Below, in pieces: positions 35,343 through 44,348 of a stretch of 64,000 nucleotides of DNA. Both the position numbers and the translations under genes were made by a program. Under the pieces are notes generated by a model. The model ran no database searches and had not been told where the DNA came from. It was given only the letters and a program-made list of their open reading frames with translations. Location: the NCBI GenBank assembly GCA_002440745.1, contig DJVB01000056.1, positions 11,267-75,266 of the forward strand, in the 5' to 3' direction. This DNA comes from Bacteroidales bacterium UBA6267 (lineage in GTDB: Bacteria; Bacteroidota; Bacteroidia; Bacteroidales; UBA1556). How positions within the stretch are numbered: the first letter of the stretch is position 1; each line of letters starts with the position of its first letter.

Positions 35343-36734
35343 TTACCCAATCACAGGTAGTTTCTGGCCTGAAAGTCGGCGGAAGAGGTTCAATGCGTAG
35401 GAATCGCTCATGCGGGCAATATAATCCACAACACGCATAATTTTCTGATAATCCGAATCATCGGGTTTGGCAATAAACTGACTTGGCAATTGCTCTAAAA
35501 GTTTCTTATTCAGTTTTTTATGTGGAAAATACTGTGCATCCATATAAATTTCTAAAAGTCCGCTGATGATTTTAAAACCCGATATTTCGATTTCGACCAC
35601 AGGCTTTTGATTGTAAAGTTCAATATTTGCCTTTTTGATGACCACTTCAAGAAGTTGATGAGAAGGTATTAAGTCGGTTAATTCCGAGTCGAATTTTCCA
35701 ATCATAATATCCTCATAATTAGCAATAAAAACATCAACGACCTCATTTATCAAAACGGAAATTGCCTTAGCACGCAGGTAGCCGATTTTCTCACCCAAAT
35801 CGTTGATTTTACGGTATTTCACCATGGCCTGAGAATAATCTGCAGCCTGTTCCATAAAAGGCATCAGTAAAGTTTCGATACGGTTAAAATCCATAAAACC
35901 AAGCTTATAACCATCTTCAAGGTCGATAAGTCGATAGCAAATATTGTCAGCGGCTTCAACCAAAAAAGCCAAGGGATGCCGACACCATGCTAAAGAATCT
36001 GAGTTTTCGACCGTGAGCCCAAGCAGCCCCGTTTGCTGAGCCACGTCAGAAAAATAGTCACGCTCAGTTTGAAAAAAGTTGAATTTCTTTGCCGAGGTTC
36101 GCTTAGTTGGATGCAGTTGTAGATTTTCCGATGGAATAAACGACTCACGGGGATATTTGGCAAAAGTGGCCAAAACAGCGTAGGTAAGACGCAAACCGCC
36201 ACGCAATTCGTCGGGATGGTGATTTGTTAACAATCTGAATCCATGCGCATTACCTTCATAACGCACGAAATCGTTCCACTGCGTTTTGGTGAGTTGAAAG
36301 GAATCGAAAAAGGATTTGTTCGACAAAAAATACTCGCTTATGGCATCCTCACCGGAATGGCCAAAGGGCGGATTTCCAACATCATGAGCTAAAGAAGCAG
36401 CAGCAACGATATCCCCAAACAAGTTGGGAGAAAAACCTGAACTTTGCAAAGCAGGCTCTTTTTCAAGGATAAAATCGCCAATCATATTTCCCAAGGTGCG
36501 CCCAACGGACGAAACTTCGATGCTATGCGTGAGACGGCTGTGAACGAAATCGCTGGCAGGTACAGGAAAAACCTGTGTTTTGTCTTGCAAACGCCGAAAA
36601 GCGGAGGAGAAAACAATTCGGTCGAAATCGCGCTGAAATGCCGTTCGTCCAACTTGAAAATCATAACCTTCCCTCCCATCATCTATTCGATTGCTGTTCA
36701 ACAATCGCATCCAATCCATTCTATTATTTTCCAT
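35343..36734 (-). CDS. dgt: deoxyguanosinetriphosphate triphosphohydrolase (dNTPase)
   Basis: The 463-aa HD-domain enzyme hydrolyses dGTP (or other dNTPs) to the nucleoside and triphosphate. The N-terminal RTAFQRDFDRIVFSSAFRRLQDKTQVFP and RLTHSIEVSSVGR supply the first His. The metal-binding pair is in SLAHDVGNPPFGHSGEDAI near 118, the Dgt hallmark. The C-terminal half is all-helical with MSDSYALNLFRRLSG at the end. Length is normal for the long Dgt subgroup. dNTPases of this type can also limit phage replication, but this one sits among housekeeping genes. Confidence 0.93.
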   Translation of the reverse strand: MENNRMDWMRLLNSNRIDDGREGYDFQVGRTAFQRDFDRIVFSSAFRRLQDKTQVFPVPASDFVHSRLTHSIEVSSVGRTLGNMIGDFILEKEPALQSSGFSPNLFGDIVAAASLAHDVGNPPFGHSGEDAISEYFLSNKSFFDSFQLTKTQWNDFVRYEGNAHGFRLLTNHHPDELRGGLRLTYAVLATFAKYPRESFIPSENLQLHPTKRTSAKKFNFFQTERDYFSDVAQQTGLLGLTVENSDSLAWCRHPLAFLVEAADNICYRLIDLEDGYKLGFMDFNRIETLLMPFMEQAADYSQAMVKYRKINDLGEKIGYLRAKAISVLINEVVDVFIANYEDIMIGKFDSELTDLIPSHQLLEVVIKKANIELYNQKPVVEIEISGFKIISGLLEIYMDAQYFPHKKLNKKLLEQLPSQFIAKPDDSDYQKIMRVVDYIARMSDSYALNLFRRLSGQKLPVIG

Positions 36735-36830
36735 TCGCTTGGTTCAAAAAACATTATAAGCTAATCTGATAATTAGCCATTTATACAAAAAAAACTTAAG
36801 CTAACTTTACAGGTCAAAGCAGCCAAACTC

Positions 36831-39518
36831 CTAGCCAAACAGTTTCTTCAACTTATCTTTAGCCTCCTGCTCTAACTTCTTCTTCGCCTTTTCTTCCGCT
36901 TCTTTCTTTTGCCGCTCCAATTCTTCTTTCTGCTTTTGAATAACTGAATTCAAGCTGTCTTGAGCCTGTTGTTTGAGTCGCTCCGCTTCATCTAATGCCT
37001 CCTTCTTTTTCTTTTCAATCTCATCTTTGAGCTGCTCCTCGGCTTTCTTTATCTCTTCTTTAACCTTCTCTTCTAACTGATCCTGAATATCTTGAGCCGG
37101 ATTAGTCACAGTAACTTTCACATCAGGATTATTTGCCGGACCGGTGAGCAAAACTTTAACAGGAATATTTTCTGTATTTCCGAGATTCAAACCCGCGGAA
37201 TTAGCTTGTTGATTTAGTTGACTTATCATATTATTCGCAGAAGCACCGAGTTTTTGTGATGGAATATCCATACTCATCTGATAGTCAATGGTTTTATCCA
37301 TTTTTGCTGTACCGAAAACGGTTGCAGGCATATCGTCAATAACCACCTCAAAAGGTTCTACTTCGAGCGTACCATCCTGAATTGCAAAGCTCAACAAAAC
37401 CGGTTTGGTGTTGATATTATTGAATTTATCGTACTTCAACTGAGAAGCAAGTTTGGAAAAGGCCGGCGAACCGCTGATTGCAAGTGCAGAAGTCTTAAGC
37501 ATTCCTTCCACATCCATCGAATTATAATCGGGATTCATAGCGCCATCAAGGTCAGAATTGTAATTGACCAAACCGGAGAAACTTCCTTTGATATATTTTG
37601 CCAAAGGTGCAAAACTTTGAATGGTATTAAAGGCAGCATAAGCCTTAGGAATATCGAAATTTTGAATTTCCATAAGCATCGAAACGTTTGGCTTTTCAGG
37701 GTTGAGAGTTGAATAAAAACCACTCAGCCCCATTTTTCCATCCAAAAGCTCCATATTGAAATTCTCCAAATTTAAACGTTGCTCGGCAACGACCACTTTT
37801 CCATAAACAGACTGAATATCAATCTTATCATACTTAATTCGACCTATTAAAGTCTGAAGTTCAAAATTGATATTCTCAGGAATCAAAACCACTTCCATTG
37901 GAGCCTCGGCGGTGGAATCCACCGGTTCAGCAGTTTCCGCTTCGCCTTCACTTCCCATAATTTCGTCAATATTCAGAAAATCCGATTTAAGATCAAGTTT
38001 TCCAAAAAGGACACCGTCACCAAACATATAATCGAAATAGTTGGAAAGCTTACCATAAGCGGTCACACTATTTTTCATATAAGTTGCAGCGAAGTTTTTA
38101 AGCTCAATATATCGAGGAGTAAATTCTAAAAGAGCGGTAGAAATTTCAACGCCTTCCGGCAAATCAGCATCTGCATATTTGAAATCGTTCATAGAAAGTA
38201 CGCCCGAGGACTTAAACGCGCTATATTGCTCATTATCCATATACGACTGCTTTCCATTCATCGTAACGTCCATATTAAAAACGCCTGAAAGAGCCATTCC
38301 TGAATCCAAAGGATAAAATTTACCTACATCAGCAAGGTTTAATTTTCCCTTGAATGCAGCGTCAATATCCGGGTCGGAAAGAGGAGTTTTTAGCAACATG
38401 CGGATTGTCATGGGATTTTTTGCAACCGTAAAATTCAGTTTTTCCAAATTTATCACCATCTTATCCATGTCAGTTTCAGGACTTTGCACCGAAAGTTTCA
38501 TAATAACCTCATCCACAGATTGTGGCAAGTCGGGATACTGAAAACGGCCATTTTCTACCGAAACATCCACCCCAAAAGCAGGCATAAGTTCATCGTTATA
38601 AATTCCTTTGGCAAAACCGGAAAAAGCCACTTTTCCATCAGCTTTAAGTCCCTCCATATCCGTCAAATAAAAGGCGGGAATCAAGGAAAGCAATTTCTTA
38701 AAATCAGCCTGAGGAGCCTTAAAAAGCAAATCCATGGAAATATCGTCATCAGGCATGGCAACCCAACCTTCAAAAAAGAGAGGCAAACTATTGATGACAA
38801 GTTCGTTATCTTTAAAAGTGAATTTAAAAGCATTTAAATCGGCGGCCAATTCCGCATCGAGATTAAGGTTTGCTTTTTTCAAATAGTCGATGCCTTCCAT
38901 TTCAAAAGTTAAGGAAGCAATAGCTGCTTCGAGCACCATATCGGTGGTTGTTTCGGTAAAATCCCCTTTCAAATCCAAATCGAAATCGTTGATAAAAGCC
39001 GCCATGTCGGAGGATTTATCCACATAATTAATTCGCGCATCCGAAATGACTAATTTCTTCAAAGTCAGTGCAAAAGCCGACTCGGAGGTTTCTGTTTCCT
39101 CTTCTTCAACTGCCGTAGAATCCGCAATGGTGATGTCGTAATTGGCCGAACCATCTTCGAGATAGACCAAATTTATAAACGGTTTTTTAATCGTAATACC
39201 CTTCACCTCATAAGATTCGCCGGAGAAAACCGAACCTAAATCCAAGGTCAGATAAAACTTTTCGACTGACATCAACGTATCGCCCTCAAAGGGAGCATTA
39301 TTGACAACCGTCAAATCATGAAGACCAAAACTAAAATCGGGGAAATTTCGGAATAGAGAAAGCGAAACGTCTTGAAATTCCACCTTTGCATTCACCGATT
39401 TATTTATTTCTTTTTTAACAATGTCAATCAACTGACTTTTAAAGAAATAAGGAATGGCAATGAGAGAGCCGATAATCACTACCAAAACAAGCAACGAAAT
39501 TTTAAGGAACTTTTTCAT
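36831..39518 (-). CDS. AsmA-like protein with C-terminal coiled coil
   Basis: The 895-aa protein has an N-terminal membrane anchor (residues about 5-25, LLVLVVIIGSLIAIPYFF). The AsmA-type opening follows (VKKEINKSVNAKVEFQDVSLSLFRNFPDFSFGLHDLTV), then a very long beta-strand-rich body ending in the AsmA C-terminal domain near 560-780. The last 90 residues are a charged coiled coil of Lys, Glu and Ala. AsmA-family proteins form bridge-like structures in the periplasm and are linked to lipid transport to the outer membrane. It starts 5 bp after the aroC stop. Confidence 0.88.
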   Translation of the reverse strand: MKKFLKISLLVLVVIIGSLIAIPYFFKSQLIDIVKKEINKSVNAKVEFQDVSLSLFRNFPDFSFGLHDLTVVNNAPFEGDTLMSVEKFYLTLDLGSVFSGESYEVKGITIKKPFINLVYLEDGSANYDITIADSTAVEEEETETSESAFALTLKKLVISDARINYVDKSSDMAAFINDFDLDLKGDFTETTTDMVLEAAIASLTFEMEGIDYLKKANLNLDAELAADLNAFKFTFKDNELVINSLPLFFEGWVAMPDDDISMDLLFKAPQADFKKLLSLIPAFYLTDMEGLKADGKVAFSGFAKGIYNDELMPAFGVDVSVENGRFQYPDLPQSVDEVIMKLSVQSPETDMDKMVINLEKLNFTVAKNPMTIRMLLKTPLSDPDIDAAFKGKLNLADVGKFYPLDSGMALSGVFNMDVTMNGKQSYMDNEQYSAFKSSGVLSMNDFKYADADLPEGVEISTALLEFTPRYIELKNFAATYMKNSVTAYGKLSNYFDYMFGDGVLFGKLDLKSDFLNIDEIMGSEGEAETAEPVDSTAEAPMEVVLIPENINFELQTLIGRIKYDKIDIQSVYGKVVVAEQRLNLENFNMELLDGKMGLSGFYSTLNPEKPNVSMLMEIQNFDIPKAYAAFNTIQSFAPLAKYIKGSFSGLVNYNSDLDGAMNPDYNSMDVEGMLKTSALAISGSPAFSKLASQLKYDKFNNINTKPVLLSFAIQDGTLEVEPFEVVIDDMPATVFGTAKMDKTIDYQMSMDIPSQKLGASANNMISQLNQQANSAGLNLGNTENIPVKVLLTGPANNPDVKVTVTNPAQDIQDQLEEKVKEEIKKAEEQLKDEIEKKKKEALDEAERLKQQAQDSLNSVIQKQKEELERQKKEAEEKAKKKLEQEAKDKLKKLFG

Positions 39519-39523
39519 AAATT

Positions 39524-40597
39524 TTATTTATTAATTTTTTGAAGTAATACAAAATCAAGAATGGTGAGCGCGGTCATTGCCTCAACAATTGGCACGGCGC
39601 GAGGCACAACAGTCACATCGTGGCGACCTACAATTGTCCGTTCAACAATCTGACCGTCAACGGAGTGCATTTTTTGAGATTGACCAATGGAAGCCACCGG
39701 CTTAAAAGCCACCTCAAAAGTCAAGGTTTCACCATTTGAAATGCCGCCAAGAATGCCACCGGCTAAGTTATTTTCCGTTTTAAAACCAAGTTTCGATTCC
39801 AAAGGCACATCATTATGTTGCGACCCGGTCATGGCAGACGATTGAAAACCGGCGCCATAACTAAAACCTTTGGCCGCGTTGATACTCAACATTGCTGCAG
39901 CAAGGCGCGACTGTAATTTATCAAATACGGGCTCCCCAAGACCGCAAGTGAGATTAGTAACCCAGCAATGAATCACACCGCCGAGACTATCTTTGTTGAG
40001 TGCAGTTTCATGGATGAGCTGTTGCATTTTGGCGGAAGCAACAGAATCTGCACAACGCAAAGCATCCGAATCCACTTGTGCCAAATCGGGTGGCGTTTGC
40101 GGAATCTCACTGGGTATTCCCCCAATGGAAATCACCGAAGCAACAATTTGAATTCCAAGGGAATGAAGATATTGCAATGCTAAACCACCGGCCACAACAC
40201 GACTCAGCGTTTCGCGAGCGCTACTGCGGCCACCACCACGGGCATCGCGAATGCCATATTTCTGTTGCCAAGTGAAATCGGCATGAGAGGGACGGTAAAC
40301 GTCTTTCAGCGACTCATAATCTGCCGATTGCGCATCTTTATTGAGCATATAGAAACCTATAGGAGTACCAAGAGTTTGGCCATCAAGCATACCCGAAAGA
40401 ATTTCCACCTGATCCAATTCGGAGCGTGAAGTGCTGTGAGATTGAGTTGTTGGGCGGCGGCGATTGACAAAATGTTGAAGTTGAGCTAAATCGACTTGAA
40501 AACCAGCCGGAAACCCTTCCAAGACGCCACCGATTGCGCGCCCATGCGACTCACCAAAAGTGGTAAGTTTCAAATATTTGCCAAACGAATTACCCAT
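39524..40597 (-). CDS. aroC: chorismate synthase
   Basis: The 357-aa enzyme converts EPSP to chorismate with reduced FMN. The signatures GESHGRAIGGVLEGFPAGF (residues 15-33), NRRRPTTQSHSTSRSELDQ near 47 and DARGGGRSSARETLSRVVAG near 118 are intact, as is NLAGGILGGISNGE near 275 in the C-terminal half. The length is normal. It is the first gene before the accessory island and is read with the AsmA-like gene. Confidence 0.96.
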   Translation of the reverse strand: MGNSFGKYLKLTTFGESHGRAIGGVLEGFPAGFQVDLAQLQHFVNRRRPTTQSHSTSRSELDQVEILSGMLDGQTLGTPIGFYMLNKDAQSADYESLKDVYRPSHADFTWQQKYGIRDARGGGRSSARETLSRVVAGGLALQYLHSLGIQIVASVISIGGIPSEIPQTPPDLAQVDSDALRCADSVASAKMQQLIHETALNKDSLGGVIHCWVTNLTCGLGEPVFDKLQSRLAAAMLSINAAKGFSYGAGFQSSAMTGSQHNDVPLESKLGFKTENNLAGGILGGISNGETLTFEVAFKPVASIGQSQKMHSVDGQIVERTIVGRHDVTVVPRAVPIVEAMTALTILDFVLLQKINK

Positions 40598-40680
40598 GAA
40601 TCACCATTGTTGAAGCAGAAAAACATTACGCCGTAAAAGTATAAAAAAGAATGATAGACTACATGAGATATGATAATTAT

Positions 40681-40923
40681 GGTCTGCTGAAAAACACAAA
40701 ATAATTGTTTTTAAAGCACTTATGACCTTATCATACATATTAAGTTCAAGGATTTATGAACTTTTAAGCTAAATATTATGCACATTTAACTCCAAATGCC
40801 AACTTTTATTTTATTAGTCAGAAATAAATCATCTGCTGCGTTACAGCCAACAGGCTGTACTACAGTACTATCCTGTTGGCTGTGTCTTGCATCTAATTCA
40901 TTTCTGACTTTTTCAGCAGACCC
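40681..40923. mobile_element. 243-bp MITE-like element with terminal inverted repeats
   Basis: The left end GGTCTGCTGAAAAA (40681-40694) is a perfect inverted copy of the right end TTTTTCAGCAGACC (40909-40922). Directly outside, TTAT occurs on both sides (40677-40680 and 40924-40927), consistent with a 4-bp target duplication. The inside has no gene but contains a second inverted pair, GTCAGAAAT with ATTTCTGAC, enclosing ACAGCCAACAGG with CCTGTTGGCTGT, so half of the element folds into a long hairpin. This fits a non-autonomous transposable element; the matching transposase is not in the window. Confidence 0.7.
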
Positions 40924-41018
40924 TTATTATGCTGAGCAGTAAATCCGTTATGTTTCAAAAAATGAATCAAACTGAGCCACAGAAAAATAGTATAAAATCT
41001 TATGACTGTTTAAAAAAG

Positions 41019-41175
41019 AGCTATATTTGCCCTGAAAATAATTAAACAACCAATCTAAAACTAAAACTATGGAGAACTCAAACACAGAGCGGTTGCATAA
41101 GGATAAAATACTAAAATGCTGGGGGTTTACGAGGTTTGAAAGCATTAAAATAAGTAAGGAATAAGTGGCGGAAAG
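41019..41175 (+). repeat. leader repeat, copy A (before DUF6934)
   Basis: Diverged copy of the island leader: a TATATTTG element at 41022-41029, GCCCTGAAAATAATTAAAC, then CTAAAACTATGGAGAA opening a 31-aa ORF (41069-41164) and the GTGGCGGAAAGGAATAT box that aligns with the GGCGGATG box of the other copies. Confidence 0.6.
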
Positions 41176-41275
41176 GAATATCAAACTTTATCATTTATAA
41201 TGATATGATTATTATATGAAGGAGGTGTATAATAGAAATTAACAAATTTGATAATAGTAAAGACAAAATGGACAA

Positions 41276-41727
41276 ATGAAATTAGCTAAGTATCCGTTGG
41301 CATCGAGTGACAATTTTACAACTTTTGAATTTACGAGTGAAGGGCCGAAAGGATTAATTCACAAGCTTGTTCGTTTCCAACAGACTAACACGTTAAAGGC
41401 GTTTACAATCTTGCATTTGGAGACAAAGACAAAATAACTGGCGACATCGACGATGAAGTAGTTTCAAACAATGGCGACAGTGAAAAAGTATTGGCTACAG
41501 TGGTGGCAACAGTTTACGCTTTTACAGACCAGTACCCAAACGCGTGGATTTATGCTACAGGAAGTACAAAGGCCAGAACACGACTTTACCGAATGGGAAT
41601 TACAAAATTTCTAACGGAAGTGAAAGAAGACTTTGAAATCTTGGGTGAACGTGAAGGCGATTGGGAAGTTTTTAAAAGAAATATTGAATATGATGGATTT
41701 TTTGTACGCAGGAAAAGAAGAAAATAA
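41276..41727 (+). pseudogene. DUF6934-type protein, frameshifted
   Basis: The first part from ATG 41276 reads MKLAKYPLASSDNFTTFEFT and on to HKLVRFQQTNT. The frame then shifts near 41395-41405, after which the other frame continues VYNLAFGDKDKITGDIDDE, VVSNNGDSEKVLATVVATVY and ATGSTKARTRLYRMGITKF to the stop at 41727. Together they rebuild a normal-length DUF6934 protein (about 150 aa), a family I know as frequent in accessory DNA of Bacteroidota. A one-base indel would restore it. The function is unknown; a sequencing error cannot be excluded. Confidence 0.7.
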
Positions 41728-41753
41728 TAATTTTGTGAGCAAACTTTATTGAA

Positions 41754-41915
41754 ATGAAAGTAATAACTGAAATAAAGAAACGTAAGATTCCAATCGTAAC
41801 GATTGACAAGTCTCTAAACAAATATGATGACAAGATTTTGTTCCAAGACAAATTGGACAAAGCCAACGAAATGCTTAAAAAAGTTGGACTTCCTAAACAG
41901 TGGACAACGAAATAA
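41754..41915 (+). CDS. small protein paired with DUF6934
   Basis: The 53-aa protein starts 26 bp after the DUF6934 stop. The sequence has an N-terminal KKRKIPIVTIDKSLNKYDDK and a C-terminal KLDKANEMLKKVGLPKQW. I recall similar 50-60 aa basic proteins next to DUF6934 genes, so the two may work together, perhaps as toxin and antitoxin; that is inference. It is intact although its partner is frameshifted. Confidence 0.55.
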   Translation: MKVITEIKKRKIPIVTIDKSLNKYDDKILFQDKLDKANEMLKKVGLPKQWTTK

Positions 41916-42084
41916 GAACTACCGAAATTTACTATCCTCCCAATCCATATTGGAATACCGCCCGCAATGCTACACATAATGGAATCTGACCTCAATTCCT
42001 TTCTAAACCACGCACACCTAACAACCAAAGGATTCGAAGGGACAAAAAAGCTGCTAAAAAAGTCTTGGATTTGATTTGTTTAAT
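41916..42084 (+). other. probable gene fragment or decayed cassette end
   Basis: No complete gene. A 35-aa frame (41967-42074, starting MLHIMESDLNSFLNHAHL) is visible but unsupported by any recognised family. It fills the space between the small protein and leader copy B. Confidence 0.2.
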
Positions 42085-42215
42085 AAATAAAAACCTATAT
42101 TTGCCCTGAAAATTATCACATCATTCACTCAAAACTGAAACTATGGAGAAAGACATCAGCAATTATTAAATGACGGATAGAGAATTAAAATACAGGGAGT
42201 TAACTAATTTTACCA
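42085..42215 (+). repeat. leader repeat, copy B (before dinD)
   Basis: TATATTTG at 42096-42103, then GCCCTGAAAATTATCACATC and CTCAAAACTGAAACTATGGA, followed by the short ORF. Here the ORF stops after 8 codons (42143-42169) because one base is missing relative to copy C, while the later shared stretch GGATAGAGAATTAAAATACA is still present. Confidence 0.75.
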
Positions 42216-42312
42216 ACATCTAACTCATTGACATAGAGGAGTTTCTTTATAAAACTATACATTTTGACCCTATTGGACAGGTGTTAGATTTAGGAATAAT
42301 AAAACAAGCATT

Positions 42313-43041
42313 ATGGCAAAAGAATTTATAAAATCAAATAAATCAGTTTTTGAACAGATAAGACAAACCGATGAGCAAGGCAACGAATATTGGAATTCGC
42401 GTGAATTTGCAAAAGCGATTGAGTATTCCGATTATCGAAATTTTCTGAAAGTTGTAGAAAAAGCCATAGAAGCCTGTGCTAACAGTGGTTACAACCCCGA
42501 TGACCATATCGTTGAGTTCAACGATATGGTCTTAGTAGGTTCGGGAGCAAAACGATCTGCAAAGAGCTTAAAGCTATCACGTTATGCCTGCTATTTAATT
42601 GTTCAGAATGCCGACCCCACAAAAGAAGTAGTAGCCCAAGGACAAACCTATTTTGCAGTGCAAACCCGTTTGCAAGAAATAAGGCAAATGAACGAATACA
42701 GCGCCCTTGACACCGAAGACGAAAAACGCCTGTTTCTACGAAACGAACTTAAAAAACACAATGCGCAACTTGCTGAAGCTGCTCACGATGCCGGAGTTAT
42801 CACAAATATGGACTATGCAATTTTTCAAAATCATGGTTATTTGGGCTTATACGGAGGTTTAGACGCCAAAGATATACACGCTAGAAAAGGTTTAAAAAAA
42901 AGCCAGAAAATACTCGACCACATGGGTAGTACCGAATTGGCAGCCAACCTGTTTCGAGCCACACAAACCGAAGAGAAACTAAAACGTGATAACACTCACT
43001 CAAAACTGAAACTATGGAGAAAGACATCCTCAAATATTTAA
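42313..43041 (+). CDS. DinD-like damage-inducible protein, C-terminus replaced by leader repeat
   Basis: The 242-aa protein matches DinD: FEQIRQTDEQGNEYWNSREFAKAIEYSDYR at the N-terminus, then SLKLSRYACYLIVQNADPTKE, YFAVQTRLQEIRQM and LYGGLDAKDIHARKGLKKSQKILDHMGSTELAANLFRATQTEEKL. The family normally continues for about 30-40 more residues. Here it switches after KLKRDN to THSKLKLWRKTSSNI, which is simply the leader repeat read in the wrong frame. The gene has therefore lost its true 3' end at the border of leader copy C. Whether the shortened protein works is unknown. DinD is SOS-linked and often carried on mobile DNA. Confidence 0.85.
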   Translation: MAKEFIKSNKSVFEQIRQTDEQGNEYWNSREFAKAIEYSDYRNFLKVVEKAIEACANSGYNPDDHIVEFNDMVLVGSGAKRSAKSLKLSRYACYLIVQNADPTKEVVAQGQTYFAVQTRLQEIRQMNEYSALDTEDEKRLFLRNELKKHNAQLAEAAHDAGVITNMDYAIFQNHGYLGLYGGLDAKDIHARKGLKKSQKILDHMGSTELAANLFRATQTEEKLKRDNTHSKLKLWRKTSSNI

Positions 43042-43109
43042 TTTCGGATAGCGAATTAAAATACAGGGAATTAAATGGATTTATGAACCTGAAGCAAACT
43101 AAGAAATAA
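42995..43109 (+). repeat. leader repeat, copy C (fused to dinD, before fic)
   Basis: Begins inside dinD with CTCAAAACTGAAACTATGGA, lacking the promoter part. It has the best-preserved short ORF, 31 aa (43014-43109), whose peptide contains KYLISDSELKYRELNGF. A box GGCGGATGAGAAATAGAAAT and TTCGTTG follow (43113-43140). Confidence 0.8.
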
Positions 43110-43241
43110 TCGGCGGATGAGAAATAGAAATTCGTTGTTCCAAATAAACAGACTAATTGATATAGATTTTAAAAATATGTTCAATCTTGCACCTAAATTT
43201 AATTAATTTTGAAATTATTTAAACATTTGAAATGTAATAAT

Positions 43242-44027
43242 ATGTGGACTGAATTAGATAGATTAAATAAAGAATATAAAAACCTCCATTTGCAAGATGT
43301 GATTGACTATGAAAAATTTTGTGTTATTTCAATAGTTTGGCATTCAACAAAAATTGAAGGTTGTTCCTTGACTGAAACGGATACAAAAGTATTATTGGAA
43401 AATGATATTACAGCAGCAGGAAAACCTCTGCGTGACCATTTAATGATAAAAGACCATTTTGCAGCATTTCAATACATAAAAGAACAAGCAAAACAAAAGC
43501 GGAAACTTTCACTTGAATTTATCCAAGAAATTGGCAGTTTAGTGATGAAGAATACAGGAAGTTTTACCAATACAATAGTAGGAAGTTTTGATACATCGAA
43601 AGGAGATTTGCGACTTGCGCAAGTATATGTTGACAAAAAATATTTTCCTGATTATAAGAAAGTTCCACATTTATTAGAACAATTATGTAACTCTGTAAAC
43701 GATAGAATTGATAAGGTAAAAGATACAGAAATATTGAAACTTGCAGCGGATATTCATTATAATTTTGTAAATATTCACCCATTTGGAGACGGAAACGGAA
43801 GGACATCAAGACTATTAATGAATTATATTCAACTGTATCACAATGAACCGTTAATTAAAATTTTCACAGAAGATAGAGCTGAATACATTGACGCACTCAA
43901 CGAAACGGAAGAAAAAGAGAATTTGGAAATATTTCGTGAATTTATTGGAAAACAAGAAACTAAATTTCTAAAAGCAGAAATTGATAAGCATAAAAAACTC
44001 AATAAAGGATTTATGTTAATGATCTAA
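43242..44027 (+). CDS. Fic domain protein (class II-type, putative AMP transferase)
   Basis: The 261-aa protein carries the full Fic motif HPFGDGNGRTSR near residues 179-190 and an N-terminal inhibitory helix with STKIEG (residues 35-40), matching [S/T]xxxE[G/N]. Such enzymes move AMP from ATP onto protein hydroxyls, with the helix keeping activity low. The flap region FTNTIVGSFDTSKGD precedes the active site as expected. The ORF opens at 43209, but ATG 43242 (MWTELDRL) fits the family N-terminus better. Targets are unknown; roles range from toxin to stress regulation. It follows leader copy C. Confidence 0.88.
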   Translation: MWTELDRLNKEYKNLHLQDVIDYEKFCVISIVWHSTKIEGCSLTETDTKVLLENDITAAGKPLRDHLMIKDHFAAFQYIKEQAKQKRKLSLEFIQEIGSLVMKNTGSFTNTIVGSFDTSKGDLRLAQVYVDKKYFPDYKKVPHLLEQLCNSVNDRIDKVKDTEILKLAADIHYNFVNIHPFGDGNGRTSRLLMNYIQLYHNEPLIKIFTEDRAEYIDALNETEEKENLEIFREFIGKQETKFLKAEIDKHKKLNKGFMLMI

Positions 44028-44043
44028 TAAAACAGTGAAATGG

Positions 44044-44089
44044 CCCAACCGCCAAGCTAAAATCCTAAGAAACCGTGTTCGATTGATCC
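44044..44089 (+). repeat. shared 3' block, copy 1 (after fic)
   Basis: GGCCCAA, AGCTAA and CCTAAGAAACCGTGTTCGAT with TGATCC occur in the same order as in the block at 45736-45787. The two copies stand directly before leader copies D and E. Confidence 0.65.
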
Positions 44090-44119
44090 TTATAACAAAA
44101 CCAAAAAAAATCTTTTTTT

Positions 44120-44257
44120 GAAAAAATCTTTTAAATAAATCAAATAATAAAAATCCTACATTCGCGTTAAATATAATTACACAATCATAAATAATTTAGA
44201 ACTATGCATAAAATCTTTAACGAACATTTAGTAACGGGAAGAATGCTAAATAACTGA
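44120..44257 (+). repeat. leader repeat, copy D (diverged, before the ChaN/EreA-like gene)
   Basis: AATCTTTTAAATAAATCAAA is shared with copy E. The -7 element has decayed to TACATTCG (44157-44164). The short ORF is 17 aa (44204-44257) and has lost most of the consensus peptide. Confidence 0.5.
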
Positions 44258-44348
44258 CAATTTATTATATTAACTAACCTCGAACTAAATACGCAATAAC
44301 CGACTTTTGGCTGATAGCTTTTGATAACTAACTTTTAAAAACCTTTAT

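Noticed and set aside
35343..36734. dgt as a defence gene
   Set aside because: It lies among conserved housekeeping genes, not in the island, and has normal family length and motifs.
40681..40923. Complete insertion sequence
   Set aside because: Only 243 bp between the inverted ends and no transposase frame.
41672..42028. 118-aa minus-strand frame
   Set aside because: Antisense to DUF6934 and its small partner, which have recognisable sequence in sense.
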